64,000 nucleotides of DNA from Panulirus ornatus (Eukaryota; Arthropoda; Malacostraca; Decapoda; Palinuridae), in NCBI RefSeq assembly GCF_036320965.1, contig NC_092226.1:24629002-24693001 (forward strand), given 5' to 3'. This document shows, piece by piece, positions 48,077 to 59,778 of the stretch (positions within the stretch are counted from its first letter, which is position 1; each line of letters opens with the position of its first letter). The position numbers were made by a program, and so were the translations under genes. The notes beneath the pieces were generated by a model, which saw only the letters and a program-made list of their open reading frames with translations, did no database searches and was not told where the DNA came from.

Positions 48077-48299
48077 ATGGATGAAAGAAATTTCCATAGG
48101 TGGATGAATGCTTTAGTACTGGGGAGACGATGGATGAATGACGGTGGTGGATGAATGAGAACGTGCTGCACGTGAGTGCTTAATGAAAGGAAAATGCAAA
48201 GATGGATGAATGATAGTGAAAAGTGAATCTGTGAATAGCAAGCAATGCTCGTATAAGGTGATTACAATGCACTAGAGGCTGAATGAGAATCAACAGGTA

Positions 48300-48520
48300 G
48301 GCGAGCTGGAATGTGTATGTGGGTGAGTGAGAATGCACAGGTTGGTGAAGAAGAATGCACGGGGATGGGTATGAATGCACAGGTTGGTGAAGAAGAAGAA
48401 TGCACGGGGATGGGTATGAATGCACATGTTGGTGAAGAAGAATGCACAAGAGTGGATAAGAATGCACAGGTTTTGAAAGGAAAATGCAGGGGTTCGTAAA
48501 GGAGAATGCACAGGCGAGTG
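48300..48520. repeat. Minisatellite built from GAATGCACAGGTTGGTGAAGAA
   Basis: Alternating GAATGCACAGGTTGGTGAAG and AATGCACGGGGATGGGTAT half-units, about eight in total. Open frames on minus are repeat-derived. Confidence 0.85.
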
Positions 48521-48739
48521 AATAGCGATATAGAATCATAATGATGAATGAAAGATTAAGGGTCGATGGTAGCGTAAATGAATGAGAATTCCCTGATGAG
48601 TGAGTGTCGTGGTGAGTGAGTGTCGTGGTGAGTAAAGGAAGGCTGGGGATTTCGCTCCTGTGGATGTATCATACTCAACGGGAGGCGGACGAATGTAGAC
48701 CAGACATTTGCAGGTATTATAACACTGCTGATGCCAGAT

Positions 48740-48742
<3 letters not shown>

Positions 48743-48821
<79 letters not shown>
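48743..48821. repeat. (CT)n microsatellite
   Basis: CT run of about 39 units. Confidence 0.97.
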
Positions 48822-48823
<2 letters not shown>

Positions 48824-49106
48824 GGGAGCCAGCACTTCGATGGTTATCAACTTCACTCCTTTGGCCTCAGGTTGCTTTCTTTTCTATCTGCCTCCCCGAC
48901 ACATGGGCTGCTGGTTCTCGGTCCACATGCACACAGCCTCTCCGCCTCACACGTAAGACTTGGTAACACGTAACCCACAAGAGTCGTTCTCCGTAACTCT
49001 ATATAGTTTCTTGCGGTGAACGCTACGCGCTGGCCCTCCTCTTTTTGTTGGCAACACCTCGTTTTTATCACTCGTTGGTGACCTAGTCCTCTTAATGTAC
49101 CATATA

Positions 49107-49118
<12 letters not shown>

Positions 49119-49187
<69 letters not shown>
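49119..49187. repeat. (TG)n(TA)n microsatellite
   Basis: Short TG tract followed by a TA run of about 34 units. No retroposon end was recognised beside it. Confidence 0.97.
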
Positions 49188-49189
<2 letters not shown>

Positions 49190-50389
49190 CTTGATAGATA
49201 TAGGTAGTGGGATAGACAGATAGTGGTCATCTTCTGTTGACCATCATGACTCCTGCGATAATCGCCTTATAATCATTGAATCCCGAGTTTGTTTTGTGTT
49301 TACAGTAGTGCTCAAGCCTGTACACAGACGGCGGTAACTGATGGCGGTGGACACAGGTAGACAGAAAGAGAAGTTAACAGACAGGCGGACAGACGAAAGG
49401 CTGCGGAGGAGGAGGAGGAGGAGCGGCAAGTGCCACTTCCTGCAGCTTGGTCGAAATGTCATCAATTGGTTGGGAAACTTGAGGACGGCAGCAGTTGAGG
49501 CGCGCGGTTATGGCCTGTTAGGCGGCTCTTATCTGCTCACGCCCACAAATGGGTGTTGATGACTGGCTGTTTGCCGGTCACCTGAGTCAATGGAGAGGGA
49601 TGGGAGGGAGGGATGGGAGGGAGGGATGGGGTTGGGGGAGGAAAGGGGAGGCAGGAGGAAGTTGAGGCTGATGCTGTGGCTGGAAGGGTGACGTAGGTAG
49701 CGGTGGTGGTGGTGGTGGTGATTGTGTTGGTGTGGCAAGGTAATGGTGCAGCGAGGCGGGTCGTTGGTTGTTGGTCGTTGTTGAGGGAAGTTGAGGTGGA
49801 GGACGGGGTACTAGTGGTTGTGGTGGGGGGAGAGGGTATGGTGGTGAGGAAGGGGAAGTTTGTGGTGAGGGTAGGAAGGGAAGAGATGATGGGAGGAAGG
49901 GTAAGACAGGGGTGGTGTTGAACGAGGGGATGGTGTAATGGTTATATTGACCATAAAGGAAAGAAAACTGAAGAAATAGATAACGGCATCAGAGCCGTTA
50001 CATCCCCCTCACACACCCCTACACACCCCAATCCCCCACACCCACCCACCCACCCAGGGAATCCTTACAACCAGACGTCGTTTCACTAGTATTCAGTATC
50101 CTAGACTAGTCCAGCTCTCTCGGCTATAGATATGCTCCTCACCAACAATATATAGACCTCCAACGGACCCTGTTGGAAAAAGATCAACACAGCAACACAC
50201 CCTATTCTGGGAAGACGCGACGAACACCACACCACAAAAATGCAGTGGCCCAAATGCCTTTTGGTAAGGAGGTGGACTCGTACAGGGAAACCCCACCAGA
50301 ATCGTCTTCAAATACCTGAAAATCAGCTTTAAAGATATTGGGAGGAGCAAGAGATAGATAAGAAACAAGTCAGCATGCTACTTCCAAAA
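49188..50389. other. G-rich spacer, then start of LINE-like sequence
   Basis: 49570-49930 is rich in GGTGGTGG and GGAGGGAT repeats, with open frames on the C-rich strand that look compositional. 50030-50056 has CCCACCCACCCA units. From about 50100 the sequence may be decayed 5' LINE, but no motif is legible before 50398. Confidence 0.35.
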
Positions 50390-50397
50390 GGCCTTCC

Positions 50398-51420
50398 GTG
50401 CCCTCTCAACATCGACAACCCAGTGCTAAACACAGGATACTTCCCCCAAAGATTCCAAGAGCGCAGAGTATCATTGATACGAAGAACCAGGCACACCCAG
50501 GTACAAACCTGAAGACCTACCAGCCCATTTCTCCCTCAGAAGGTGCAGATGAACTATTTGATGGATTGATTGACTTTAGGTTACGATGGCAACTAGAGAA
50601 CAAGGACCTCTTTAACCCAATCAAAACGGCTTCCGGTGGGGCAAGAGCACCACCGCTACAATTGCGGAAGGAAAAGCAGTTTTCAGAGAAGAAGGAATGT
50701 ACTGCATAGTTGACATTGTGTGGACCAACAGTCTACAATACATACTACTACAGTTAGTCATGCCAGCTATAAAAGAGAGACTGCTGTGCAGCTGACTTGA
50801 CCAACGCGCCGCAGAAGTCATCATCACCTCTGCAACGTTACCAAAATTCTCCCAACAAAGTCAAGTCCCACAGGGCTGCGTCCTGTCACCAACACCATTC
50901 ACGACTTTCACAGCTCACATTCCCTCATGTGGTGGGAACACGAGCACGAACATCTATGTAGTGGACGCCACTGAAATGGTAGTCTTAATATTCTCGCTTC
51001 CTGAACACACGTTTTTAGCACATTCGGAGGCAGCCAGACTAAACAAAAATTACACCTAGTGAAAGCCATGAATATACCTATCTTACTCTCATATACCCAT
51101 GAACCACCTCTACCAGATCACTCATGCTGAAGCTACAGAGTATACAGCACAGAGCTCCACTGTTCTTCACACACGAGAAGTACCCATGTATCGGAAACAC
51201 CGAAGAACAGCATGAACGTCAGAATATTAAACCGCTTGGCGGAAAGCCTGACACAAACTGGAAGACAACGATGACACAAACGACAGACAAATGCGAGATC
51301 TCGAGAACAGTACAGTCATGGAACACCCTTGGTTTCCACGAAGACCCAGAACACCAAGAGAGGCTCCAGCCATCCTTCGAAGTACCCAGCAAAGAATACC
51401 TAGCATAACTTGGCTGATAA
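50398..51420 (+). pseudogene. Jockey-like LINE reverse transcriptase pseudogene
   Basis: Landmarks in order: LKTYQPISPSEGADELFDGL then IDFRLRWQLENKDLFNPI (N-terminal fingers, about 50505-50625). After a frameshift come GKSTTATIAEGKAVFREEG and YCIVDIVWTNSLQY (50640-50750, where the first catalytic Asp region lies). Next are a stop, QVPQGCVLSPTPFTTF (50858-50905) and YVVDATEMV (50955-50981), where the YADD catalytic pair is lost. The thumb and C-terminal end continue with KLQSIQHRAPLFF, GNTEEQHERQNIKPL and HPWFPRRPRTPREAPA. At least two frameshifts and several stops make it non-functional. The family call is based on block order by eye. Confidence 0.65.
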
Positions 51421-51504
51421 ATTTCCAACAAGCAATATCATTGCATAACACACGCCCCACTCCACCACTTTCCCAGCAAATCTCCCACGCACATCAGAAG
51501 ACTT

Positions 51505-51690
51505 GCACCATTCACGGGCAGCCTTAGGTAGAGCGCAAAGGTTCGAATCCTGGTTGCGCCACAGTCAACCAAGCTGTTCATCCTCCCGTAGGGGTTAGTC
51601 GATAAGCTGGGAACCTTTGTGCGTTAATGAAATGGTCTTAATTAGGGCATTCAGTAGCCCATGCCCTCTTGACTGATAGAAAAATATATG
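51505..51690 (+). mobile_element. tRNA-derived SINE, copy S2, with intact tail
   Basis: Starts inside the head (CATTCACGGGCAGCCTTAGG), so the A box is missing. B box GGTTCGAATCC at about 51542-51552, then TGGTTGCGCCACAGTCAACC, AAGCTGTTCATCCTCCCGTA, GGGGTTAGTCGATAAGC, GGAACCTTTGTGCGTTAATG, AAATGGTCTTAATTAGGGCA and TTCAGTAGCCCATGCCCTC. Here body and tail are joined without an AT array, giving the best view of the uninterrupted 3' end. Confidence 0.8.
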
Positions 51691-51800
51691 CCACTGTTTA
51701 CTCTTTAGCCCTGTGTTCTATTCCAGGCTGTACCCTCTCTAGTCCTACCACTTTCTTCTCCCCTTGAACACCGTAAAAGAAAAAAAAAATAAGTGATAGG

Positions 51801-52338
51801 GGTTGGTGTAGTAGTGGGAGATAAGTTAGTCACAGTACACATAAAGTGCACCAATGTTCATCAGGAAATGTACTTGTTCATCTTCAGTTGTAAATTGCAT
51901 TGGCAAAGTGCACTTGTATGCCTGCAGTCATAAATCCAAACTTGTAAATCAGTAGTAGTAAATTGGTATTCTATATCTGCACTAATAGATCTGCACTTGT
52001 AAATCTACGCTTACAGATCTGCGCTCGTAAATCTGCTCCAGTGTTTACGCGTCTGTCTACGGCGAAAAACTTTCCCGTACAGCTGACCTGTTCCATGTAA
52101 ACTTCATAGAAATGAAAATGTGAAGAAAATCAAATTCTCACTATAGTTATTGGAGAAATCTAAAACTACAGCAGTGTATCATTAACGGGACAAATTTTCG
52201 TTAGTAACGGTACAGCCTCTTTCATACAGTTTAAAGTTTTGATAATACATGAAAAGTTTCATTTAGTAGATAGCAGATAGTTTGTGACTTATGGCGGTAG
52301 ATTATTATTGATTTCATTATTTTCATTATTGTCATTGC

Positions 52339-52377
<39 letters not shown>

Positions 52378-52494
52378 TTTTATGCAAGAATTAGATAAAT
52401 CCAGCATACTTTTTCTGTATTCCTGTGTTGGAAATTTTGTACAATAGCTGCTATGAAAGGCGTGCAGGGTTGTAATAGGCTCTGGGGAACTCAT

Positions 52495-52498
<4 letters not shown>
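51801..52498. other. AT-rich spacer, no gene recognised
   Basis: Loose ATCTGCACTTGTAAATC repeats (about 51935-52035) and an (ATT)n tract at 52338-52377. Confidence 0.45.

Positions 52499-52558
<60 letters not shown>
52499..52558. repeat. (GA)n microsatellite
   Basis: GA run of about 30 units. Confidence 0.97.
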
Positions 52559-52560
<2 letters not shown>

Positions 52561-52810
52561 TCATTAATGAAACTGTGAAATTATGTGTGTGTTGTAGGAA
52601 AGGATTGATGTGGGTGAGGACATACCCACGAGTTGCTTGGAGTACGGTAGTGCTGGCTGTGAGGATGAGGAGAGGCGAGGGACGGGGTTGGAGATTGGAC
52701 GGGTAGGAGGGAGTGGTGATGGGTAGAGGTGAGGCAGGTCGCCATCCAGTTAAGACAGCTCTGTGTAAGTCATCTGATGTACCATGTAAGCGAACATTAC
52801 AACACAACAT

Positions 52811-53098
52811 GATACAGTGCCCCTTTATCCCCGACGTTAGGCCTCCGGGGTCTCATGTTTTATGAACTTCGTAAATATTTCATTGATACAGACGCACCTG
52901 AGGATGTTCTTCAACTTCTGTACCCGGGCTCTGCAAGGCCGTGAACCTCACTGATGTAACCCACTGTACCCATAATGCTACGTGACTTGCCCTGTGTAAT
53001 GTTCTACTGTTCATATTCATGTGAGCCAACACAGCCTCTGTGGTTTACTTTATTCACTGCTCTCCTTCCATTTTGAATGTGTGCTGACCCTATCCGTA

Positions 53099-53169
<71 letters not shown>

Positions 53170-53530
53170 TATGCACTGAATTCATAGAGCTCACGCTCTG
53201 CCTTTGTAACTTACCCATGTGCTGGTCTGTTGTTCATATACATATATACTGACCCAACCCATGATGTGCGCTGAATATATGGGACCCTCAGCCCATCCCT
53301 ATAACTTAACTTCAAGTATCCATACACGTGGGTACTGGCCCATTCTGTACGATGCTTGTATCTCTGTACTGATTACATGTGACCTTCAGCCCACCTCTGT
53401 GATCTGAATCATGCATTACTCTACCGTCCATAAATATAGGTACTGACCCATCCTCTTGTGCTTTTATCTCTGTACCGAATACATAAGGTCCTCATCCCAC
53501 CCCTACAACTTAGCTGATGGTTCACCTATA
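52811..53530 (+). mobile_element. Dispersed element X, copy 2, with internal tandem units
   Basis: 52811-53030 is the reverse complement of 9128-9345. Further right, a unit of about 110-120 bp (ACTGACCC..CTGTACTGAATACATG.GACCCTCAGCCCA..CTCTGTAACTTA) repeats about four times to 53530, broken by a (GT)n run at 53100-53168. Parts of this unit are also visible at 8920-9110. A trace of the peptide seen in copy 1 (PFIPDVRPPG, YPGSARP) survives. Confidence 0.55.
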
Positions 53531-53599
53531 TTGTTAACTCTATTACACTCACGTTTGTCGAGCTCCCGCAATGTCTTATCCGCACAGTGCTATGTTGGG

Positions 53600-55140
53600 T
53601 GGTAGATCGATCGATTGAATTAACTAACATTGCTTCGCAAGGATGACATCATCATGAAGTCCACTGAACTAGGTCTTGAGACGAGACCGAATGTATTAGT
53701 TCACTTCACTGTCCTGTTCATGATCAGAGACCCAAACACCTAAGTTTCCTCATCCATTTCCTTTCATAATCGCTCTTCTTGAACAACCCTGAGGTAGCTT
53801 TCTCGTGTTAAACATTATACTTCTCTTACTCGATATCACCATCACCTCTTCATTACATTTCCTGGCCATATCCGTCCATCATCGTTCTCTGTATATGTAG
53901 TGAGCTCTCTTAGATAACTGTCATTAATGCTTTGTATATACTACCAGGTGGTAGGTTCGTATCTGTAATGACATTCATGATATTAAAAAGGGATGGGTGT
54001 AAACACTCCTTCTCCCTGTGGTGCTCCTAAACTCTCACCCTCCTGAGTAGTCTCCCACAGAATGAACTCTGACTGTCCTCCTAGTTGAATTACTCTCCTT
54101 ATATTTTCCAAGAAACATTCTCTTCTCAGCCAAGTCTTTCAAATTTCCCTGGCTAATAGCCTCGCTGAATTTCCCTTGAAGTCGATGAAAATTGGGTATT
54201 TGTGTACATCAGGTGCTGCAGAGTTGCCAGTGGCATTATGTGTGTCTCTTCTCAGTATGAAACTATTCCTTCTCTCATGAAATCCACCTCAGGTTACCCA
54301 ACAACTTGTTTATGAGTAACCTCTCCAGCAACTGAGGTACATGGGACATGTTGTCTGCAACTACATATCACATATGTAATATATCCAAGACCTTTCATAT
54401 TGCTATCAGTGTTAACGACTGCGTTACAATTTGTCATGTTTCATATGCACACGTCTGTGTATGTAATGTACATAGTGAATATAATGTTAACAAGATGTTT
54501 CATGTATGTATGACATATTTCAAACTTTTTGTATAATAATGTTATGTTTGTTACTATTAGCATCACGTACTGTCCTGTAATTATGTATCATGTATTTCAT
54601 GTATCCTAGACCTCCCTTCCCCTGTAGAGGGAGGGGGGACCCTTTCGTTCCCCAGCCCCACCTGTCACCCTCCTATGTCCATGTACTGTATCCACTGTAC
54701 GTTCTGTACTGGCCTCCACCTACCTCTAGATATGTGCCATTCTCCCATACTCTCACTGAAGTGCTTTGTCTATGTATATGACAAAAGAAATACAAAAAAA
54801 GAAGTGAAGCTTATTGGCATGTAATGTCTCGCTTCTGTTCGCTTTGATATGGACTTGACCACAGCTCTTCTCAAAGACGCAGGCAGTTGCCCTGATGTTA
54901 GTGAGGCATCATCATACAACAGTCGTAATGCTTCTCCCTCAGCATCAGTTAAGAGTATCAAGTACAGAGCACGTTGATCCGTCATCCCCTGGGGCTGTAG
55001 TCATGGATTTTTTTCAATGGCTTTCTTTAAAATCCCTCGTACTTTTCTGAAAGTTTCGCTAACCCATTCTTTAATGAAGGCTCAATTATTTTCCTCGTAG
55101 TTGCTTCCCCCTAAAAAAAGACATTCCCTCGCAATATCAT
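53600..55140 (-). mobile_element. Decayed CR1/L2-type LINE (minus) carrying a nested insertion
   Basis: The reverse transcriptase remnant runs right to left from about 55140 to 53600 and is interrupted at 54800-54345 by unrelated sequence. Motifs are described with the pseudogene entry. Confidence 0.6.
53600..55140 (-). pseudogene. CR1/L2-type reverse transcriptase pseudogene
   Basis: On minus, in order: VRGILKKAIEKNP and TAPGDDGSTCSVLDTLN (54995-54960, the 'PGPDG' block). Then LRLLYDDASLTSGQLPASLR, RAVVKSISKRTEARHYMPIS and FTS (54920-54803), the start of the fingers. After the insertion: PQLLERLLINKLLGNLR (54341-54285), IFIDFKGNSARLLA (54195-54150, the first catalytic Asp region), QSEFILWETTQEGESLGAPQ and GEGVFTPIPF (54085-54005, the 'PQGSVLGPLLF' block). 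Finally RSIMFNTRKLPQGCSRR and LGVWVSDHEQDSEV (53820-53690). Frameshifts and stops throughout; YADD is not legible. Non-functional. Confidence 0.6.
54345..54800 (+). mobile_element. Nested insertion of about 450 bp, probably a retroposon
   Basis: Splits the reverse transcriptase pseudogene between 'YMPISFTS' and 'PQLLERLL', two blocks that are adjacent in intact CR1/L2 proteins. The insert ends on plus with TATGACAAAAGAAATACAAAAAAA, an A-rich tail, suggesting plus-sense retroposition. The body has a C-rich segment (54605-54735). No target-site duplication was identified with confidence. Confidence 0.5.
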
Positions 55141-55984
55141 CTGGGAAGTAATTAGCACTACGTTCATTTGGCAGCTAATTGAACAGCAACAATTATCGGA
55201 TTGATATGCGACTCGGTGTTATCTTCATTTTCTTTAATCTTAGGTTTTAATTTTTTTTCCACATCTCGGGTTTTTTCTCTGATGATTCATACCTTCAGTA
55301 GAGTCTTGCCGTGAGTCATATGCTGAGTGCCGAAGCAGACCATCTGGAAACTTTATCTGACTGTTATGGTCATGTAAACTTTTGAGATCTTACCATTTCT
55401 AAATTCTTGAAGTGATGGACGAAGAATAATGTTGGCCTGTTTAACCTGAGCATTGACGTAGCCAATATTTTGTTGTTCAATTTACTTCTCTTTCTCTCTT
55501 AGGCACAATAAGGTCCTTAGAAAGCCTTACCAATTTTCTTGTTAGGTTGTAGCATCAGCATGCGGTCCCCTTCCCACAATCCACCTGTGTCCCCAGTTAC
55601 CACCCCCTTCGCCCATCCCATGACCCAGGCACCACCACCTTCCACACCATTCCATGATGACCCACCTACTACCTTCTCCACCCATCCCATGGCCTTCACC
55701 TCCAACCTCCCCTTCCCTTCTAATGAACTAATCTCGCTCCAGCCATACTATTCCAGCGCTCGTACAGCGCACCTTCTGAGCGACGAAGGATATTGCTGGC
55801 CGCCGTAGCAGTGTTGACACAGGAACCAGTTGTTTAATATAGCTAAACTTCCCGGCTGTTTGCTTACCTTAGCCGTGCCGTTGCCAGGGTATCTCGTGTA
55901 GACCGGCTTCGTTATCAGTAATCTGGCCGGGTCTTGTGGCTATGTCCTCATTTACTGTCATAGTTGTAATTTTCCCCCAACTAA
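55141..55984. other. Spacer with a proline-rich open frame, no gene recognised
   Basis: The 89-codon plus frame near 55539-55808 (PSHNPPVSPVTTPFAHP) lies on a C-rich strand and is weakly repetitive. The minus strand is open too. No other support. Confidence 0.3.
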
Positions 55985-56215
55985 CCTTACCAATTAGGTA
56001 TATTTACACCAACTAGCGTACTAGTATTACGTTATTACGAACAAGCAGTATTGATTAGGTACGTTCACGCCAACTAGCCTTACTAAGTATTACGTCTTCG
56101 CAGACTGACATCATTTAGTTACGTTTTCGCCAATTGATCTCATTGATTAGTTACACTTGCATTAACTAGCCTTGCAGGCAGTTATGCTCTCGCCAGCTAG
56201 CCTAATTATCCTCCG
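55985..56215. repeat. Diverged repeat of about 37-40 bp (TTACGTTTTCGCCAACTAGCCTTATTGATTAG)
   Basis: Six loose copies with GCCAACTAGC/GCCAATTGATC and GATTAGKTAC cores. Confidence 0.65.
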
Positions 56216-56467
56216 ACCAGACCTGTTATGTAGCCGACAGTGAGGTGGAGACTAGGATGTTGTTTTGCTGTCGGCATGATTAGTGGAGGCGACTTATTGG
56301 TTGCCAGCAGTTTCCTACGAATGGTCTATTTTGCCGGTAACTGGTTCAACCTCATTTTACATGGCATAATTCCGTCTCCTCTTACACGAACTGGATAAAA
56401 GTTTGTCATTTGTTTATTTTCTATATATCCAATGCGAAGCAGTAGAAGGCACGGTACATTGCATCTG

Positions 56468-56605
56468 TAATTACTTAATTGTTCTGGACGATGAGAGTTG
56501 TACACTTTTGGGGCCTCTTATCTTGCACTTTCTCTAGTATCATACTTTTTATCAATTCTGTTTACCGTCCAAATTCATCATCTCAACAATTCACTTTGTT
56601 CTCAC
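56468..56605 (+). mobile_element. Dispersed family D, copy 2
   Basis: TAATTACTTAATTGTTCTGG, ATGAGAGTTGTACACTTTTG, GGGCCTCTTATCTTGCACTT aligns with 22068-22145, continuing to TCATACTTTTTATCAATTC and TTTACCGTCCAAATTCATCA. Confidence 0.5.
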
Positions 56606-57227
56606 ATCAGTAGGGGAGACACAAGAGAGAAATATAAGTCAGCTGATATGCATCGAAGAGACGAAGCTAGGACGCCATTTGGTGAACATGTGATTGTCCA
56701 AAACATGATGTGATTATTTCACGAAAGTGCACTTGGGAACTTATCGTGTTTCATTTTCCCAGTGGACTCACAGGAATATCTTGATCACGCGCGAGGTAGC
56801 GCCAGGAAAACAGACAAAAAATGCCGCCTTAATTTACCTGCATCGCTAAATACAGTGACAGTTTTGTGTATCAACTCTCCCTTAAGATTATCAGTGGATC
56901 GAACTGAAGTTTGCGTGTGAGAAATTGGTCGTGACATTGCGGTGGGCATGAATGACTGTGTACGGAAATGTTATCATTTGGTGAACATAAGAACATCTGC
57001 CAATTCTCTGTTCACAAGGAAGCAAACATCATGGGTGACTTTTTAGATTTATGAGCGTTGTACTACAGTTACAAATGACTACAATTATTACAATTGCTGC
57101 AAATTACCGACGCAGTGAGGAATTCATGTCTTTCCTGCATGGTAATTTTTAGTTTAGATGTTATTCATTGTCAGATGTATGTTCGCGCCCTTCACTCCTC
57201 CTGCATTACCAAGGGAGCAACGTACCT
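56606..57227. other. Spacer with a short LINE terminal block
   Basis: 56788-56828 (GCGCGAGGTAGCGCCAGGAA, AACAGACAAAAAATGCC) matches the LINE 3' terminal block at 35692-35730 (minus sense). The rest is unique-looking without a gene. Confidence 0.45.
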
Positions 57228-57430
57228 AGCAAAGGTGGCGACCTCTTGAGCAAAGGTAGCGACGTTTCTGGTAAAGTTAGCGACTTATCTGCCAGAGGTA
57301 GCGGCATAACTAGCAAAGATGGTGACGAATCTGGCAGAGTCAGTGACTTATCTGGCAAAGGTAGCGACTTATTTGGGAGAAGGTAGCGACGTACCTGGTA
57401 AAGTTAGCGACGTACCTGGCTAAGATCGTG
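57228..57430. repeat. 21-bp minisatellite (GGCAAAGGTAGCGACTTATCT)
   Basis: About nine diverged copies. The 7-codon unit (SGKGSDL) keeps a plus frame open. A family C copy follows directly, as at 5.1-5.5 kb. Confidence 0.85.
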
Positions 57431-57610
57431 ACGCACCGTGAAGCCATAAGCAGAGTACAGCCTCGTTGGAGAACTGTTTGCTTCAGAGGAGTCCATCCTC
57501 TCCTTGCTACTGACTGTAGCGCAACATTGGACGCGTAGGAACCCTAGAATAAGATCCCGAGGTAATACCAGATCCCTCCCAGACCAGGGCCTTGGGGGTA
57601 ACAGAAAATA
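57431..57610 (+). mobile_element. Dispersed family C repeat, copy 4
   Basis: CAGAGTACAGCCTCGTTGGA, GAACTGTTTGCTTCAGAGGA, GTCCATCCTCTCCTTGCTAC, TGACTGTAGCGCAACATTGG, then GGAACCCTAGAATAAGATCC and an A/T-rich end (AAATATATATAAAG). Confidence 0.65.
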
Positions 57611-58133
57611 TATATAAAGAATATATCTTGTCTTTGTCACTAACTATCGTAAACGCATCTTCTCCAAACTTGGTGGCGTTATGACTCGCTATCTTAGCAT
57701 ATTTTACCTTAACTGTCTTCGCTGTATTTTGAATCCCTATAATTTGGTCTTATGTTTACTAGTGCCTTTGATGTAAGTGTCAGCTTTGGTAGCCATAAGT
57801 CTCATGAATCGATTCTGACGGCGTTATGAATCGCATATTTGAAGTACATATGTTCTGGACACATCCTGCGTTCACGTGCTGGTCCACATGCTAAACAACT
57901 CTTGATCCAGCGCAAGCATGACTTATTACCTGGAGCAGATACCATTATCCCGTGAGCGACGGCTGCGACATGCGACGGTGGGTCGACCAGGCTGCTCTGC
58001 TGCTGCACCTTGTGAGGCTCCGGGTCATTGGTGCCTACTGAGCGAGTCGCCCACCTCATTACTGGCACATAAAACAGTTTAAGATTATGGTATAAAGCTA
58101 AGCCAGAGGTGGAGAAATATTGGCTTTGTTTTA

Positions 58134-58136
<3 letters not shown>
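57611..58136. other. Spacer, no gene recognised
   Basis: Unique-looking. The 88-codon minus frame near 57802-58068 has no recognised domain. Confidence 0.35.
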
Positions 58137-58207
<71 letters not shown>

Positions 58208-58364
58208 TGAGTTTTAGTGTGTGTATGTATGTGTGTTTACTGTTTGTGTGTCACGAGTTGTACACTTGCGTTGCCCCGTCTGTGAACCTTATATTTATGT
58301 ACTGTGTCTTTACTCCCATGTATGTGTGCACACTCATAAAGAAACGCACATACCAGCCTAAGCC

Positions 58365-58426
<62 letters not shown>

Positions 58427-58476
58427 TTAACAAGAGGCAGATTGCCAGTGTGTGTGTGTCTGTGTGTGTGTGTGCC
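58137..58476. repeat. Cluster of (GT)n microsatellites
   Basis: GT runs at about 58137-58207, 58366-58424 and 58449-58475, separated by unique sequence. The two longer runs are both preceded or followed by sequence of mixed composition. Cys/Val and His/Thr frames are by-products. Confidence 0.95.
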
Positions 58477-58772
58477 TTGGGTCACCGTACGTAAGTAGAT
58501 ACAAACGCTTTGGCTGTAAAATCCCACACATCTGCCCACGTACTTGTCACCCTCCGTCACGTCACGCACCACTGCAGTGTGTGGTGGCGGTGGTGGTGGT
58601 GATGGTGGTGGTAATTGTGGTGGTGTTTATAGTGTGGTAGTGAGGTAAGGGAAGGGAGAAGAAGATGGGCATGCTGGTGCCGCAGTCTGTGCTTCAGCTC
58701 GTGTCTGTATTTGTCTGTTCTAAATCCCCCCTCCCCCCTCCCTCATCCTTTCCCCTATCTTGTACTTGTCGT

Positions 58773-58775
<3 letters not shown>

Positions 58776-58804
<29 letters not shown>
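58776..58804. repeat. (GT)n microsatellite
   Basis: GT run of about 14 units. Confidence 0.95.
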
Positions 58805-58807
<3 letters not shown>

Positions 58808-58859
58808 TTATGGCTAGATTTCTTCACGCTAATGTCCGTATGCGTGTTTCCCTTAAATT

Positions 58860-58970
58860 TTAAGGCAGTTCATCACAGTTAGCCGCAGTTCACCACAAAT
58901 AACCCCAGTTTACCACAATTAACCAGTTCACCATGGTTTACCGTAGTTTACGGCAGTTAACCTAGTTTCG
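58860..58970. repeat. 17-bp-like repeat (CAGTTYACCACARTTAACC)
   Basis: Six short imperfect copies of CAGTT.ACC.CA.TTAACC. Confidence 0.75.
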
Positions 58971-59074
58971 GTGGCTGAATTTTTTTGTCTTTATTGTTGT
59001 CTTAATGAAATTAATATCCACCATTTTACCTGTTTACTCATGGTGGCTCGGCTGTTTAGTGGGAAGAATTTGTT

Positions 59075-59167
59075 TTATCATTATCATTATAATTATTATT
59101 ATTACTCTTGTTATTGTTATTTTCATTATTACCATTATTATCATTACCATTATTATTATTATTATTT

Positions 59168-59214
<47 letters not shown>

Positions 59215-59240
59215 TTCATTATTATCATTATTTTATTAAT
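59075..59240. repeat. (ATT)n impure microsatellite
   Basis: ATT units with TTTCATT, TACCATT and TATCATT interruptions. Three frames stay open (poly-Ile, Tyr-rich). Confidence 0.95.
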
Positions 59241-59703
59241 GCTGTTTTTGACTTGGTTCATTTTGCTTGCCAGATGCAGGGTAAGGTGTCGTGCCATAGA
59301 AAACTGGTCGTCACTGCCCTTTCGCCAGCCTGCAGGACTGGGGTTGGGGACTCCACACTTGCAAAATTGATGCTCACAAAAGGTGCATGTGACCTCGGAC
59401 TGGGAGGGCGTGTGTACCTAATGGACACCCCTCGTAACTGGTAGTGAAATTAGAAGAAAATAGACAGTATAAATGTCAACGTCTTCAAAGGCATGGATAT
59501 CAGAACTCCCCACAGTAGAATCTGACCGTCTTTAAGGTACTGATGTGTCTCTTATGACACTTGGTACAGCTGTGGTGTTTAGGTGTACCAAGGGAAGGGT
59601 TGAAAAAAAAAAAAAGGAATTGGTGGACACACACAACCTTGTCAAGTGAACCTCAGTGACACAGTTGTTCAAGCCACTCTTGTACAACTTTAAGAGGAAC
59701 TTG
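59241..59703. other. Spacer, no gene recognised
   Basis: Unique-looking, with an A-run at 59606-59618. The frame continuing from the ATT tract has no domain. Confidence 0.35.

Positions 59704-59778
<75 letters not shown>

Larger units (their letters stand above)
50390..51800 (+). mobile_element. Decayed jockey-like LINE with a SINE in its 3' region
   Basis: Reverse transcriptase and C-terminal remnants occupy 50398-51420. The 3' UTR starts after 51420, a tRNA-derived SINE sits at 51505-51690, and the LINE-like tail (CTTGAACACCGTAAAAG plus A-run) ends near 51790. It is related to the fragment at 44471-44995. Confidence 0.65.

Noticed and set aside
55539..55808. 89-residue proline-rich frame as a small secreted protein
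   Set aside because: C-rich strand with weak internal repetition; the opposite strand is open over the same bases, and no signal peptide or conserved motif was seen.
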